A stretch of 64,000 bases of DNA from the NCBI RefSeq assembly GCF_030908625.1, contig NZ_CP133133.1:1426001-1490000 (forward strand), written 5' to 3'. The stretch is from Paludicola sp. MB14-C6. GTDB taxonomy: Bacteria; Bacillota; Clostridia; Oscillospirales; Ruminococcaceae. The notes below the pieces were generated by a model. It did not search any database. It was not told the DNA's origin and worked only from the letters and a program-made list of their open reading frames with translations. Positions 41,983 through 52,154 of this stretch are shown piece by piece. How positions within the stretch are numbered: position 1 is the first letter of the stretch; each line of letters begins with the position of its first letter. Both the position numbers and the translations under genes were made by a program.

Positions 41983-42834
41983 ATTGCGATATTCACTGGC
42001 ACTCAAGCCAACATATCGTTTAAATACCGTTGCAAAATACTGACTGGATGAAAAATTGAGTGCGACAGCTACTTGGGTAATTGGTAATTTCGTATATCGT
42101 AACATATCTTTTGCTACTTCAATTTTTTCTCTTACAATAAAATCATGAGGGGAAAAGCCTGTTGCTTCTTTAAACAATAAAATAAATTGAGTATAAGATA
42201 AATACTCTAATTCTGCTAATTGCTCAACTGTTATGTTTTCAAGAATATGCTCTTGAATATATGCAATACTTTTCAATATCGCCTTTTCTTTTGGCTTTTG
42301 CTCATTTTGCCTTTTAATTAGCTGAATCATTTCATAAAATATTTCTATATATAATCCCTTTATTCTATTATTATAAAATAAATCTTTTTGTTCATAAACA
42401 TTAACCACTTGCTCCAAAAGTTGTTTGAACCTCGCGCTTCCCTGCACTTTTCTTGTATCCATTCCGAATAAAACTTGTTTTAATGTAAATAAATCCTTAT
42501 CGTCTAAACCTAAAAATGCATTTGTATTCTCAGTTAAATGAAATATGATATAATATAAACCTGATTTTTGTTCCAAACTTTCTCCGCTGCTATGAAGTTC
42601 GTTTGGCTTTGTTAAAAATAACTCTCCACTACGACAATGGTATTCGTTTCCCTCCACCCAATAATCTTGGCATCCGTTAAAAAAATACACCATTTCAAAG
42701 CAGTCCTTGTGAATATGTGCTTCCAGCTTTTGATAAGTTGTTTGATAATCACATTTGCAGAAAATTAGTATTTCCGGTATGTTTGGAATTTGAATATTCA
42801 CTTGACGTCTGGATGTATTCCTTGTTTTAATCAA
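41977..42834 (-). CDS. AraC-family transcriptional regulator
   Basis: 285 aa: N-terminal cupin sensor (AHIHKDCFEMVYFFNG, GELFLTKPNELHSS) and C-terminal double HTH (ENITVEQLAELEYLSYTQFILLFKEATGFSPHDFIVREKIEVAKDML, then ITQVAVALNFSSSQYFATVFKRYVG). TTG start with AAAGGAGG about seven bases upstream. Typical sugar- or metabolite-responsive activator. It converges with the URO-D gene, so a regulatory link is not implied. Confidence 0.9.
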   Translation of the reverse strand: MIKTRNTSRRQVNIQIPNIPEILIFCKCDYQTTYQKLEAHIHKDCFEMVYFFNGCQDYWVEGNEYHCRSGELFLTKPNELHSSGESLEQKSGLYYIIFHLTENTNAFLGLDDKDLFTLKQVLFGMDTRKVQGSARFKQLLEQVVNVYEQKDLFYNNRIKGLYIEIFYEMIQLIKRQNEQKPKEKAILKSIAYIQEHILENITVEQLAELEYLSYTQFILLFKEATGFSPHDFIVREKIEVAKDMLRYTKLPITQVAVALNFSSSQYFATVFKRYVGLSASEYRNK

Positions 42835-42885
42835 AACGATACCTCCTTTTTCTTTATTATAACGAACGTATATTGCATTTACAAG

Positions 42886-42915
42886 TTGATTAATATTTTA
42901 TGATAGTGGTATAAT
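42886..42915 (+). promoter_or_regulatory. Promoter of hflX
   Basis: TTGATT (42886-42891), 18-bp spacer, TATAAT (42910-42915). The start of transcription would be near 42922, leaving only about ten bases before the ribosome-binding site. Confidence 0.7.
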
Positions 42916-42932
42916 ATACAAAATGAACGGAG

Positions 42933-44186
42933 TTGATTAGACTGTATAATACAGAATTAAAACCGCAGCGTGCTTTTTTAATCGCTGCCAATACAAATGA
43001 ATATGATGTTGAAACCTCTTTGCAGGAACTCAAAGAGCTAGCCGAAACTGCCGGGGCTGAAGTTGTTGGTATGACAATACAAAACCTCCCTACTATCAAT
43101 AACGCTACGTATATAGGAAAAGGTAAACTACTCGAAGTAAAAGAATATTGTGAGCAGCAAGATGTAGAAATGTTAATCTTTGATGATGAACTAAGTGGTG
43201 CGCAAATCCGAAACATCGAAGATGAAACCGGTATGAATGTAATCGACCGTACTATGCTCATCCTTGATATTTTTGCTTTAAGAGCGCTATCAAATGAAGG
43301 TAAGTTACAAGTGGAGCTGGCTCAGCAAAAATATCTATTGCCGAGACTATACGGTTTAGGTTCCCAGCTATCTCGTCAAGGTGGTGGTATTGGTACAAGA
43401 GGCCCAGGTGAAACCAAATTAGAAAGCGATAAGCGCCATATTCGCAGACGTATTGAAAGCTTAGAACAAGAACTAAAAGAGCTTGAAAAACGCAGAGATA
43501 ATGTTCGAAAGCGTCGACAAAAAAATGACGTAATTACAATTGCCATTGTAGGCTATACCAACGTAGGAAAATCCACTCTTTTAAATCTGCTAACGGATGC
43601 AGGAGTACTCGCTAAAAATCAACTCTTTGCTACGTTAGATCCTACTGCACGTGAATTAAAATTAAAAGATGGTCAATCTGCTGTTATTATTGATACCGTT
43701 GGCTTGATCCAACGACTTCCTCACCAGCTTGTGCAAGCATTTAAATCTACTTTAGAAGAAGCTGCTAATGCAGATATTATTCTTAATGTTTGCGATATTT
43801 CAAACGAGAATGTCGATATACAAATAAAAGTCACCAAAGAATTATTGGATGAGCTTGGGTGCGGTGATATTCCAATTATAACTGTTTGTAATAAAATTGA
43901 TAAAGTTAACAGAGAAGCTTTATCTCCAATGAATAATCGTACTGTTTTTATTTCAGCTCAAGAAAATATTGGTATTGATGATTTACTGGATTGTATTGCA
44001 GCTGTTCTTGCCGATTCAACTCGCCGCATGAATTTGCTAATTCCTTATGCAGAAGGCAGTTTATTGGATCGCATTCGCAGACAAGGTAAAATATTATCGG
44101 AAGAATACCAAGAAAACGGCACCTTGATTGATGCAATTCTTGATATAAAAATGGTTCAACAAGTGGAACAATATATAATAAAATAG
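42933..44186 (+). CDS. hflX: GTPase HflX
   Basis: HflX binds the 50S subunit and splits stalled ribosomes. The protein has the N-terminal HflX domain (RAFLIAANTNEYDVETSLQEL, GKLLEVKEY), the GGRGPGETKLE-like block GIGTRGPGETKLE, a coiled-coil, and the G domain with G1 GYTNVGKSTL, G3 DTVGLI and G4 NKID. No ATG is available: the frame opens with TTG at 42933, but ACGGAG abuts it; CTG at 42942 has the right spacing and gives LYNTELKPQR, which matches the usual N-terminus. A 5-codon frame (MNGVD) at 42923-42940 overlaps. Start uncertain, product sure. Confidence 0.93.
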   Translation: MIRLYNTELKPQRAFLIAANTNEYDVETSLQELKELAETAGAEVVGMTIQNLPTINNATYIGKGKLLEVKEYCEQQDVEMLIFDDELSGAQIRNIEDETGMNVIDRTMLILDIFALRALSNEGKLQVELAQQKYLLPRLYGLGSQLSRQGGGIGTRGPGETKLESDKRHIRRRIESLEQELKELEKRRDNVRKRRQKNDVITIAIVGYTNVGKSTLLNLLTDAGVLAKNQLFATLDPTARELKLKDGQSAVIIDTVGLIQRLPHQLVQAFKSTLEEAANADIILNVCDISNENVDIQIKVTKELLDELGCGDIPIITVCNKIDKVNREALSPMNNRTVFISAQENIGIDDLLDCIAAVLADSTRRMNLLIPYAEGSLLDRIRRQGKILSEEYQENGTLIDAILDIKMVQQVEQYIIK

Positions 44187-44195
44187 CGAAATAAT

Positions 44196-44235
44196 ACCCA
44201 ACGTAGAAATTGCTCTACGTTGGGTATTTCTGTTT
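44196..44235. terminator. Bidirectional terminator after hflX
   Basis: Perfect 15-bp inverted repeat AATACCCAACGTAGA/TCTACGTTGGGTATT (44196-44210, 44217-44231) with T tail. Confidence 0.88.
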
Positions 44236-44238
44236 TAC

Positions 44239-44778
44239 TTATTGAAAAATGGCGCCAAAATATGTAACAGTGTTTTTGCCGTTAATATACTTCATGCCAC
44301 ATGCCTTAGCAAGCTCACTCACTTGTATTCCATGTGCTTCTAAAGAAGAATATGCCACAGACGGGAATCTACATGGTGTATTGGTTACTGCACCACATAC
44401 TGCACAGATTCTGCATCCGCCAGCACTTAATACTTTAACAGGAGGATTAGATCCTGCATATAGCTGTGCTATTTTGTTTGTTAACTTATGAAACTGTTTC
44501 TGTCCCTCATCCATCCCCTCAATATCGTATGAATCTTCTAATTCATAAACACATTGATATACTAATACATTTTTGTATTGGGATAATTCAGAAATCAACT
44601 CATTGATATCGCCTATATGTGGTGGGCAAGTCCAATTTTTCCCGTATGCACCACATTGGTTCATTTCACAAGATTTTCGAATTTCAGGATAAAAAGCAAC
44701 TTTACTTACGGGAATTACTTCCACTCTTTTTGCACCTAGCTTTAAAATTCTTTCGATACTATCTTTTAAAATATCCAT
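44239..44778 (-). CDS. DUF2284 metal-binding protein
   Basis: The ATG at 44776-44778 (GGAG seven bases upstream) gives 179 aa. Cysteine-rich blocks CEMNQCGAYGKNWTCPPHIG and GGCRICAVCGAVTNTPCRFP are the DUF2284 signature and probably bind a metal or Fe-S cluster. No membrane segments. Function is not established. It is followed at once by the hflX terminator on the other strand and preceded by the guaB terminator. Confidence 0.85.
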   Translation of the reverse strand: MDILKDSIERILKLGAKRVEVIPVSKVAFYPEIRKSCEMNQCGAYGKNWTCPPHIGDINELISELSQYKNVLVYQCVYELEDSYDIEGMDEGQKQFHKLTNKIAQLYAGSNPPVKVLSAGGCRICAVCGAVTNTPCRFPSVAYSSLEAHGIQVSELAKACGMKYINGKNTVTYFGAIFQ

Positions 44779-44790
44779 ATTCATTCTCCA

Positions 44791-44815
44791 AAATAAAGCC
44801 CGGTTTTCCCGGGCT
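44791..44815 (-). terminator. Terminator of guaB
   Basis: AGCCCGG (44797-44803) pairs with CCGGGCT (44809-44815); on the minus strand the hairpin is followed by TTATTTT. It lies just before the start of the DUF2284 gene. Confidence 0.8.
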
Positions 44816-44869
44816 ATCTCTTTAGGTAAATTACTCTATTTCAATGTTAATACAAGCTGTTGTTCTGCT

Positions 44870-46372
<1,503 letters not shown>

Positions 46373-46506
46373 TTATCTATTGTACCACTTTGAAACAATA
46401 AATAGCAAGACTCATAACTAGAGATTATCCTGTCAATTCCTTTTATGTTTTTGTGAGTATTGACGAAATTAATCACCATTATACTGCACATTTCTATTTG
46501 CTTTTA

Positions 46507-47235
46507 TTATTTATCAAAAGTGAACTCACATTCAAAAGATTGTATTTGATTTAAATTACCAATTACTACTGTTTTATTATTCATACAATTTAATTTTATG
46601 ATTAAATTTTGTCCAAGAATTGCTTCTTGCTTGAAATTGATTCTAAAATCGGTTAGTTTTTTATCCATCATTTCTTGAGGTAAAAAATCACAAGCAATTG
46701 CCGCATATACTGCGTTATAAACATGATTGTTTGCATCAATGTCTGAATAGACTATCTTTCTTGTTCCTTTTTTCTCTAATATTTCATCTATTTTAAATTT
46801 GGAAAGAGGAATAGTATGTACAATTTTTTCGGGCATTAAATTTGTGTTTCCTGTAAATGCGCTTGGCTTTTGAATATGTCTGGTTGTTGGATTTACTAAT
46901 ACCCATGCAGTTGCGGCTTCAATTATTTTTGTTTCATTTACATCATAAAACGCAAAGTTACGATAAAATAAAGGGCCTTTAATATCATGTTCCCAGGTAT
47001 GTAATACAAGCTTTTCATCGGCTTTAGGCATTCGATCAATATGAATACTGACTCTGGAAAGCAAAAAAACAAAATTATGTTCCCAAAGCCAAGTATGAGA
47101 ATATCCTTTGTCCGCATATGCTAATCCTGCAATGTCTGCCATGTGTTTCATGATTGTTGCTATTTTCGCACGTTTTTGATTATCACAATCGCAAAATTCT
47201 ATTTCAATTTCTTTTGTAAAATATCCTTGATTCAT
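46507..47235 (-). CDS. Acyl-ACP thioesterase
   Basis: 242 aa from MNQGYFTKEIEIEF (GGAGG seven bases upstream); the longer frame is rejected. Double hotdog fold: first half LLSRVSIHIDRMPKADEKLVLHTWEHDIKG, second half with DIDANNHVYNAVYAAI, where Asn and His are the catalytic residues of bacterial FatA-like enzymes. It would release fatty acids from ACP in the cytoplasm. Located after serS and its terminator, so separately transcribed. Confidence 0.87.
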   Translation of the reverse strand: MNQGYFTKEIEIEFCDCDNQKRAKIATIMKHMADIAGLAYADKGYSHTWLWEHNFVFLLSRVSIHIDRMPKADEKLVLHTWEHDIKGPLFYRNFAFYDVNETKIIEAATAWVLVNPTTRHIQKPSAFTGNTNLMPEKIVHTIPLSKFKIDEILEKKGTRKIVYSDIDANNHVYNAVYAAIACDFLPQEMMDKKLTDFRINFKQEAILGQNLIIKLNCMNNKTVVIGNLNQIQSFECEFTFDK

Positions 47236-47263
47236 AACAGTTCCTCCATAAAGCCAATGCAAA

Positions 47264-47299
47264 ACAACCAGTATAACAATTAATTATCATACTGGTTGT
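47264..47299 (-). terminator. Terminator of serS
   Basis: Perfect 11-bp inverted repeat ACAACCAGTAT/ATACTGGTTGT (47264-47274, 47289-47299), followed by TTTT on the minus strand. Confidence 0.8.
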
Positions 47300-47307
47300 A
47301 TATTTTG

Positions 47308-48585
47308 TTATCCTATAATTGCTTTATTTCCCATATATGGTCTTAGTGCTTCCGGAATATTGATTGTTCCGTCTGCATTTAAGTTGTTTTCTAAAAATGC
47401 AATCAACATTCTTGGTGGTGCAACAACCGTATTGTTCAATGTATGTGCAAAATATTTACCATCTTCACCATTAACACGAATTTTTAAGCGACGTGCTTGT
47501 GCGTCACCTAAGTTTGAACAGCTACCAACTTCGAAATATTTCTTTTGACGAGGTGACCATGCTTCAACATCAATAGATTTTACCTTTAAATCTGCTAAAT
47601 CGCCTGAGCAGCATTCAATTGTACGAACCGGTATATCTAATGTTCTAAATAAGTCAACCGTATTTCTCCATAGCTTATCAAACCAAACAGGGCTTTCTTC
47701 TGGTTTACAAACTACAATCATTTCTTGCTTTTCGAATTGATGAATACGATATACTCCTCTTTCTTCTAATCCATGAGCACCTTTTTCTTTTCTAAAGCAA
47801 GGTGAATAACTTGTAAGTGTTTGCGGTAATGTTTTTTCATCTAAAATAGTGTCAATAAATTTACCAATCATAGAGTGTTCACTGGTACCGATTAAATATA
47901 AATCCTCACCCTCTATTTTATACATCATAGCATCCATCTCTGCAAAACTCATAACACCTGTTACAACATTGCTTCGAATCATATATGGTGGAATACAATA
48001 CGTAAATCCTCTATCAATCATAAAATCTCTTGCATAGGAGATTACTGCGGAATGCAAGCGAGCGATATCGCCCATTAAATAATAAAATCCATTACCTGCA
48101 ACTTTTCTTGCACTATCTAAATCAATACCATTGAGCTTTTCCATAATTTCAGCATGATATGGCACTTCAAAATCAGGAACAACCGGCTCTCCGAAAATTT
48201 CCAGCTCCACATTTTCGCTATCGTCTTTTCCAATAGGAACGCTTGGATCAATGATATTTGGAATAACCATCATAATTTCTTTGATTTTTTCTTCTAACTC
48301 ACGCTCTTTTTCTTCCAATGCCTTTAATTCGGTTGCTTGCTCGGAAACTTTCTTTTTCATGGCTTCTGCTTCCTCTTTTTTGCCTTGTGCCATTAAATTT
48401 CCGATTTCCTTTGAAAATTTATTTCTATCTGCTCTTAAATTACCTGCATCTTGGATTGTTTTTCTATTTTCTACATCTAAAGCAATCACTTCATCAACAA
48501 GAGATAGTTTTTTATCTTGAAATTTCTTTTTAATATTCTCTTTTACTGCGTCTGGATTTTCTCTTACAAATTTAATATCTAACAT
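47308..48585 (-). CDS. serS: Seryl-tRNA synthetase
   Basis: 425 aa. N-terminal coiled-coil tRNA-binding arm (about 25-105), then the class II core with motif 2 CFRKEKGAHGLEERGVYRIHQFEKQEM and motif 3 at the end (HTLNNTVVAPPRMLIAFLENN). Origin-proximal position after parB. No T-box is seen in the 34-bp upstream gap. Confidence 0.97.
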   Translation of the reverse strand: MLDIKFVRENPDAVKENIKKKFQDKKLSLVDEVIALDVENRKTIQDAGNLRADRNKFSKEIGNLMAQGKKEEAEAMKKKVSEQATELKALEEKERELEEKIKEIMMVIPNIIDPSVPIGKDDSENVELEIFGEPVVPDFEVPYHAEIMEKLNGIDLDSARKVAGNGFYYLMGDIARLHSAVISYARDFMIDRGFTYCIPPYMIRSNVVTGVMSFAEMDAMMYKIEGEDLYLIGTSEHSMIGKFIDTILDEKTLPQTLTSYSPCFRKEKGAHGLEERGVYRIHQFEKQEMIVVCKPEESPVWFDKLWRNTVDLFRTLDIPVRTIECCSGDLADLKVKSIDVEAWSPRQKKYFEVGSCSNLGDAQARRLKIRVNGEDGKYFAHTLNNTVVAPPRMLIAFLENNLNADGTINIPEALRPYMGNKAIIG

Positions 48586-48619
48586 GCTGGATTTCCTTTC
48601 TTTTTCCCTTTTTTAATAT

Positions 48620-49489
48620 TTAATGATTATCCGCTAATCGTTTTGCCAGTTCTTTTAGCTCATCTATACTATAGAATTCAATTTCCAATGTGCCTTTTGT
48701 TTCATTTCCTGTAACTTTCACTTTTCGATGTAATTCTTCGGTTAAAGCCAACTCCACTTCTTGTAAATAACTATTCTTTTTGATTTGAGATTCTTTTTTT
48801 GTCTTTTCTTTCTTTTCAGTTGGTTTTTTTGCTAATTTTTCAACATCACGAACAGTTAGCCCTTGTGCAACTGCTTTTTTTCCGACTTCTAGCATTAATT
48901 CTTCTGTTTCAAGCCCTAAAATTGCTCTGGCATGACCAGACGATAATACTCCATCTTGTACGAATTCTAATATTTCTTTTGGAAGGTTTAATAACCGTAA
49001 TGTATTTGCAATCGCCGATCGTGATTTTCCTACACTCGTAGAAACATCTGCTTGCGTCATATTATAAGTGTCCATTAACTCTTTATAGCCTTGCGCTTCC
49101 TCAATTGGATTTAAATTTTCTCTTTGTAGGTTCTCAATTAGCGCAATTTCCATAGTTTTTGTATCATCATAATCACGTATGATAACCGGAACTTCTCGTA
49201 AACCTGCCATTCTGCTTGCTCGCCATCTACGCTCACCGGCAATTATTTGATACCCACCGGTTTGAATTGGCCTCACCAAAATTGGTTGAATTACACCATG
49301 TTCTCGAATGGAATCTGCTAATTGCTGCAAAGCTTCATCTTCAAATGCTTTTCTAGGCTGATTTCTATTTGGCTCAATTTCGTTAATACTGATTACTTCG
49401 GTCGACGAGCCCTCTATTTTGGTTGCATTATCAATAAATAATGCATCTAATCCTTTTCCAAGCCCTTTTTTTACTGCCAAATGTTTCAC
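48620..49489 (-). CDS. parB: Chromosome-partitioning protein ParB/Spo0J
   Basis: 289 aa: KKGLGKGLDALF start, CTPase/ParB-N domain with GERRWRASRMAG, HTH (MTQADVSTSVGKSRSAIANTLRLLNLP) and C-terminal dimer domain. GTG start overlaps the soj stop (GTGA). It loads at parS sites, two of which lie at 50338 and 52533. Acts with Soj in origin segregation and sporulation. Confidence 0.95.
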   Translation of the reverse strand: MKHLAVKKGLGKGLDALFIDNATKIEGSSTEVISINEIEPNRNQPRKAFEDEALQQLADSIREHGVIQPILVRPIQTGGYQIIAGERRWRASRMAGLREVPVIIRDYDDTKTMEIALIENLQRENLNPIEEAQGYKELMDTYNMTQADVSTSVGKSRSAIANTLRLLNLPKEILEFVQDGVLSSGHARAILGLETEELMLEVGKKAVAQGLTVRDVEKLAKKPTEKKEKTKKESQIKKNSYLQEVELALTEELHRKVKVTGNETKGTLEIEFYSIDELKELAKRLADNH

Positions 49490-50253
49490 CCTCTATTCTT
49501 TTTTATTACTTCATCCGCTAAATCTATGTATGCCTTTGTTCCTGTCGATCCTTTATCATAATAATATACAGGTTGTCCAAAGCTTGGCGCTTCTGACAAG
49601 CGTACATTTCTTGGAATAGCAGTTTTATATACTTTATCGCCATAATACTTTTTGACTTCTTGTAATACTTGTGTTGTCAAATTCAATCTACCATCATACA
49701 TTGTGAGCAATACACCCTCAATATCTATTGTTGGGTTATACATCTTCTTTACTTGTCGAACAGTTGCCATCAGCTGGGTAAGCCCCTCTAATGCATAATA
49801 TTCACATTGAATTGGCATAAATAAGGTATCACAGGCTGTTAATGCATTTAAGGTAATCAAGCCTAACGATGGAGGACAATCAATTAAGATATAATCATAC
49901 TCTTCTTTCAGCTCTACTATCGCTTTTTTTAATACACTTACTCGATCATTTGCTTCTACAAGCTCAATTTCTGCACCTGCTAAGCTAATATTGGATGGTA
50001 TAATAAATAAATTCTTAAATGCAGTCTTTATAATCACATCTTTTGCAGTTGCATTCCCTGTTAATAAGTCATACGACGATTTTTCAATCTCTCTTTTATT
50101 TATTCCAACTCCACTGGTTGCATTTCCTTGAGGATCTATATCAATAATGAGTGTTTTTTTCCGTTTTACACCCAAAGAGGCCGCAAGGTTCACCGTTGAA
50201 GTTGTTTTTCCAACCCCACCCTTTTGGTTGGCGATTGCAATTATTTTACCCAT
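49486..50253 (-). CDS. soj: Chromosome-partitioning ATPase ParA/Soj
   Basis: 255 aa with deviant Walker A KGGVGKTT (11-18), Walker A' DIDPQGNATSG and Walker B LIDCPPSLG. Standard ParA of chromosomal type. Translationally coupled to parB (4-bp overlap). Confidence 0.96.
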   Translation of the reverse strand: MGKIIAIANQKGGVGKTTSTVNLAASLGVKRKKTLIIDIDPQGNATSGVGINKREIEKSSYDLLTGNATAKDVIIKTAFKNLFIIPSNISLAGAEIELVEANDRVSVLKKAIVELKEEYDYILIDCPPSLGLITLNALTACDTLFMPIQCEYYALEGLTQLMATVRQVKKMYNPTIDIEGVLLTMYDGRLNLTTQVLQEVKKYYGDKVYKTAIPRNVRLSEAPSFGQPVYYYDKGSTGTKAYIDLADEVIKKNRG

Positions 50254-50337
50254 TTTAAACCTCCTTTATTTCGCCTTTTTATTGTTCTTTTTTATTATAG
50301 CAACTTTTGTTGCTTTATACAACTGTTTCTCTTAAAA

Positions 50338-50353
50338 TGTTTCACGTGAAACA
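50338..50353. promoter_or_regulatory. parS site (perfect)
   Basis: TGTTTCACGTGAAACA, the full 16-bp consensus, in the soj-noc gap. The rest of 50254-50452 holds only the noc terminator. Confidence 0.95.
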
Positions 50354-50360
50354 TTTTGGA

Positions 50361-50396
50361 GCAAAAAACAGAAAAAGCAGCAGATTTCTCTGCTGC
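50361..50396 (-). terminator. Terminator of noc
   Basis: GCAGCAGA (50377-50384) pairs with TCTGCTGC (50389-50396); on the minus strand followed by TTTTTCTGTTTTTTG. Confidence 0.8.
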
Positions 50397-50452
50397 CTCT
50401 TCTGTTGATGGTTAGGGGAATGGTTATTTATTTCAAGGAGTTACCTCGAAAC

Positions 50453-51250
50453 CTAATTTACTAGTGGAATTTTTACAACATACTCAATAAAATCGCCACT
50501 TTCAATTTTTTGAGCCGATGCCGGTATTCCGGATTGATTCATAACTTTAATTGCATTGTTAATTGTATTGAAAAAAAGTCGAATGTCTTTTACAACTAAT
50601 TTGCTGTGTTGCGTATGAATTGGTTTTGCGTTTACAAGTGCATCCACATATTTTTCGGTTTGTAAAGAGCTTAATTTATGCGCACTAATATACTCAATTG
50701 CATTAAATATCTTACTATCATCTGTTAGCTTTAAAAGAGCCCTTGCTTGCCGCTCTGTTAACTGATTTCCTAATATTAAATTTTGAGTTAACTCATCAAA
50801 TCGAAGTAAACGCAATTTATTTGCAATTGTAGACTGGGCTTTTCCTAAACGTTCCCCGAGCTCTGTTTGGGATACTCCCCATTCTACAATTAAATTTTTC
50901 AAAGCAATTGCTTCTTCAAAGTAATTCAAGTCCGTTCGCTGTAAGTTTTCAATTAGTGCGATAACAGCGGAGTCTTTATCTGTCATATCCACAATAATAC
51001 TTGGAATTGTTCTCATATTAGCGATTTTACATGCCCGTAATCTTCGTTCGCCTGAAATCAACTCAAAATGGCTATCTACTCGTCGTACTGTAATTGGCTG
51101 TAATAAACCATTTACTTTAATACTATCTGCTAAACTTTCCAAATCTTTTTGTGAAAATGTCGATCTTGGCTGAGCAGGATTTGGAACAATCAACTCAGTA
51201 TCAATTAACACAACGCGGTTAATCTCTTTCAGTTTACCGTTACTAGCCAA
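50453..51250 (-). CDS. noc: Nucleoid occlusion protein Noc (ParB paralogue)
   Basis: 265 aa from a TTG start that has CGGAGG nine bases upstream; the frame upstream begins at another TTG that would overlap the binding site. ParB-N domain with GERRLRACKIAN, HTH (VSQTELGERLGKAQSTIANKLRLLRF) and a C-terminal region different from Spo0J. The position between rsmG and soj is that of noc in Firmicutes. Noc binds DNA near the origin and keeps the division machinery away from it. Confidence 0.9.
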   Translation of the reverse strand: MASNGKLKEINRVVLIDTELIVPNPAQPRSTFSQKDLESLADSIKVNGLLQPITVRRVDSHFELISGERRLRACKIANMRTIPSIIVDMTDKDSAVIALIENLQRTDLNYFEEAIALKNLIVEWGVSQTELGERLGKAQSTIANKLRLLRFDELTQNLILGNQLTERQARALLKLTDDSKIFNAIEYISAHKLSSLQTEKYVDALVNAKPIHTQHSKLVVKDIRLFFNTINNAIKVMNQSGIPASAQKIESGDFIEYVVKIPLVN

Positions 51251-51395
51251 AAAAAATCGCCTCCGTATCAAACTACATCCTAAAGAACAATAAAGCTTGT
51301 CCTTTATCTGTACTATAACACAAAGGCGAGAAATATTCCATATATTTCCATCTTCAAATTCAATTACATTTTCCCTTTTTCCGACAAAACTAAAA

Positions 51396-52109
51396 TTACA
51401 TTATTGGCTGTTTTTTCATTTTGCCAAAGCTTCTAGGATATTTTGTCGGAGTTTGCGAAATCTTTTTTACAACCACTATTGCTCTTTTTCCAGAATCTTT
51501 TAATTCATATTTTTTCACATCAACAATTTGCCCGCCCAACACTTTTATAGCAGCCTTTGCTTCTTCAAGCTCTTCTTCTATTTCAAAGCCTTTTAAAGCA
51601 ACAAAATATCCTCCAACCTTTACAAAAGGAAGGCAGTATTCGCTTAATTCTCTTAAGTGAGCAACTGCACGAGCCGTTGCATAGGTGAATTTTTCTCTCA
51701 ATTCTGGTTGCTTTCCTGATTCCTCTGCTCTTCCATGTATGCATTGTGCTTTCACACCAACGTTTTGCACTACTTCATTTAAAAAGTTAATACGCTTATT
51801 TAAGCTATCCAACATGGTAAGCTGCATGGAATCACATATAATTTTACAAGGCAGCGAAGGAAACCCTGCTCCTGTTCCTACATCAATTAAAGAAAACGGT
51901 TCCTTTGTTTGAATATGATTCAGCAATAAAAAACTATCTATAAAATGCTTCATTACAATGTCATCCGGTTCAGTAATTGCTGTTAAGTTAATCTTCTCGT
52001 TCCATTCTACTAATAGTTGTGCATATTGATCCAGTTTCAGAAGTTGTTCATCTGATAAAAGATATCCAATATCACACGCTTCATTTTTTAAAAGCTCTAA
52101 ATTCAGCAT
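51396..52109 (-). CDS. rsmG: 16S rRNA (guanine527-N7)-methyltransferase
   Basis: 237 aa: Rossmann fold with SLIDVGTGAGFPSLPCKI (SAM loop), NKRINFLNEV and ATARAVAHLRELSEY. The VEWNEKINLTAIT N-terminus is typical. Between mnmG and noc, as usual. Confidence 0.96.
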   Translation of the reverse strand: MLNLELLKNEACDIGYLLSDEQLLKLDQYAQLLVEWNEKINLTAITEPDDIVMKHFIDSFLLLNHIQTKEPFSLIDVGTGAGFPSLPCKIICDSMQLTMLDSLNKRINFLNEVVQNVGVKAQCIHGRAEESGKQPELREKFTYATARAVAHLRELSEYCLPFVKVGGYFVALKGFEIEEELEEAKAAIKVLGGQIVDVKKYELKDSGKRAIVVVKKISQTPTKYPRSFGKMKKQPIM

Positions 52110-52154
52110 CTAAATAATTTCCTTTCCATATTGCCGATCATTTATGATAAAAAG

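Noticed and set aside
44803..44816. Possible Noc-binding site
   Set aside because: TTTCCCGGG resembles part of the Noc site but is the loop and arm of the guaB terminator and lacks the right half.
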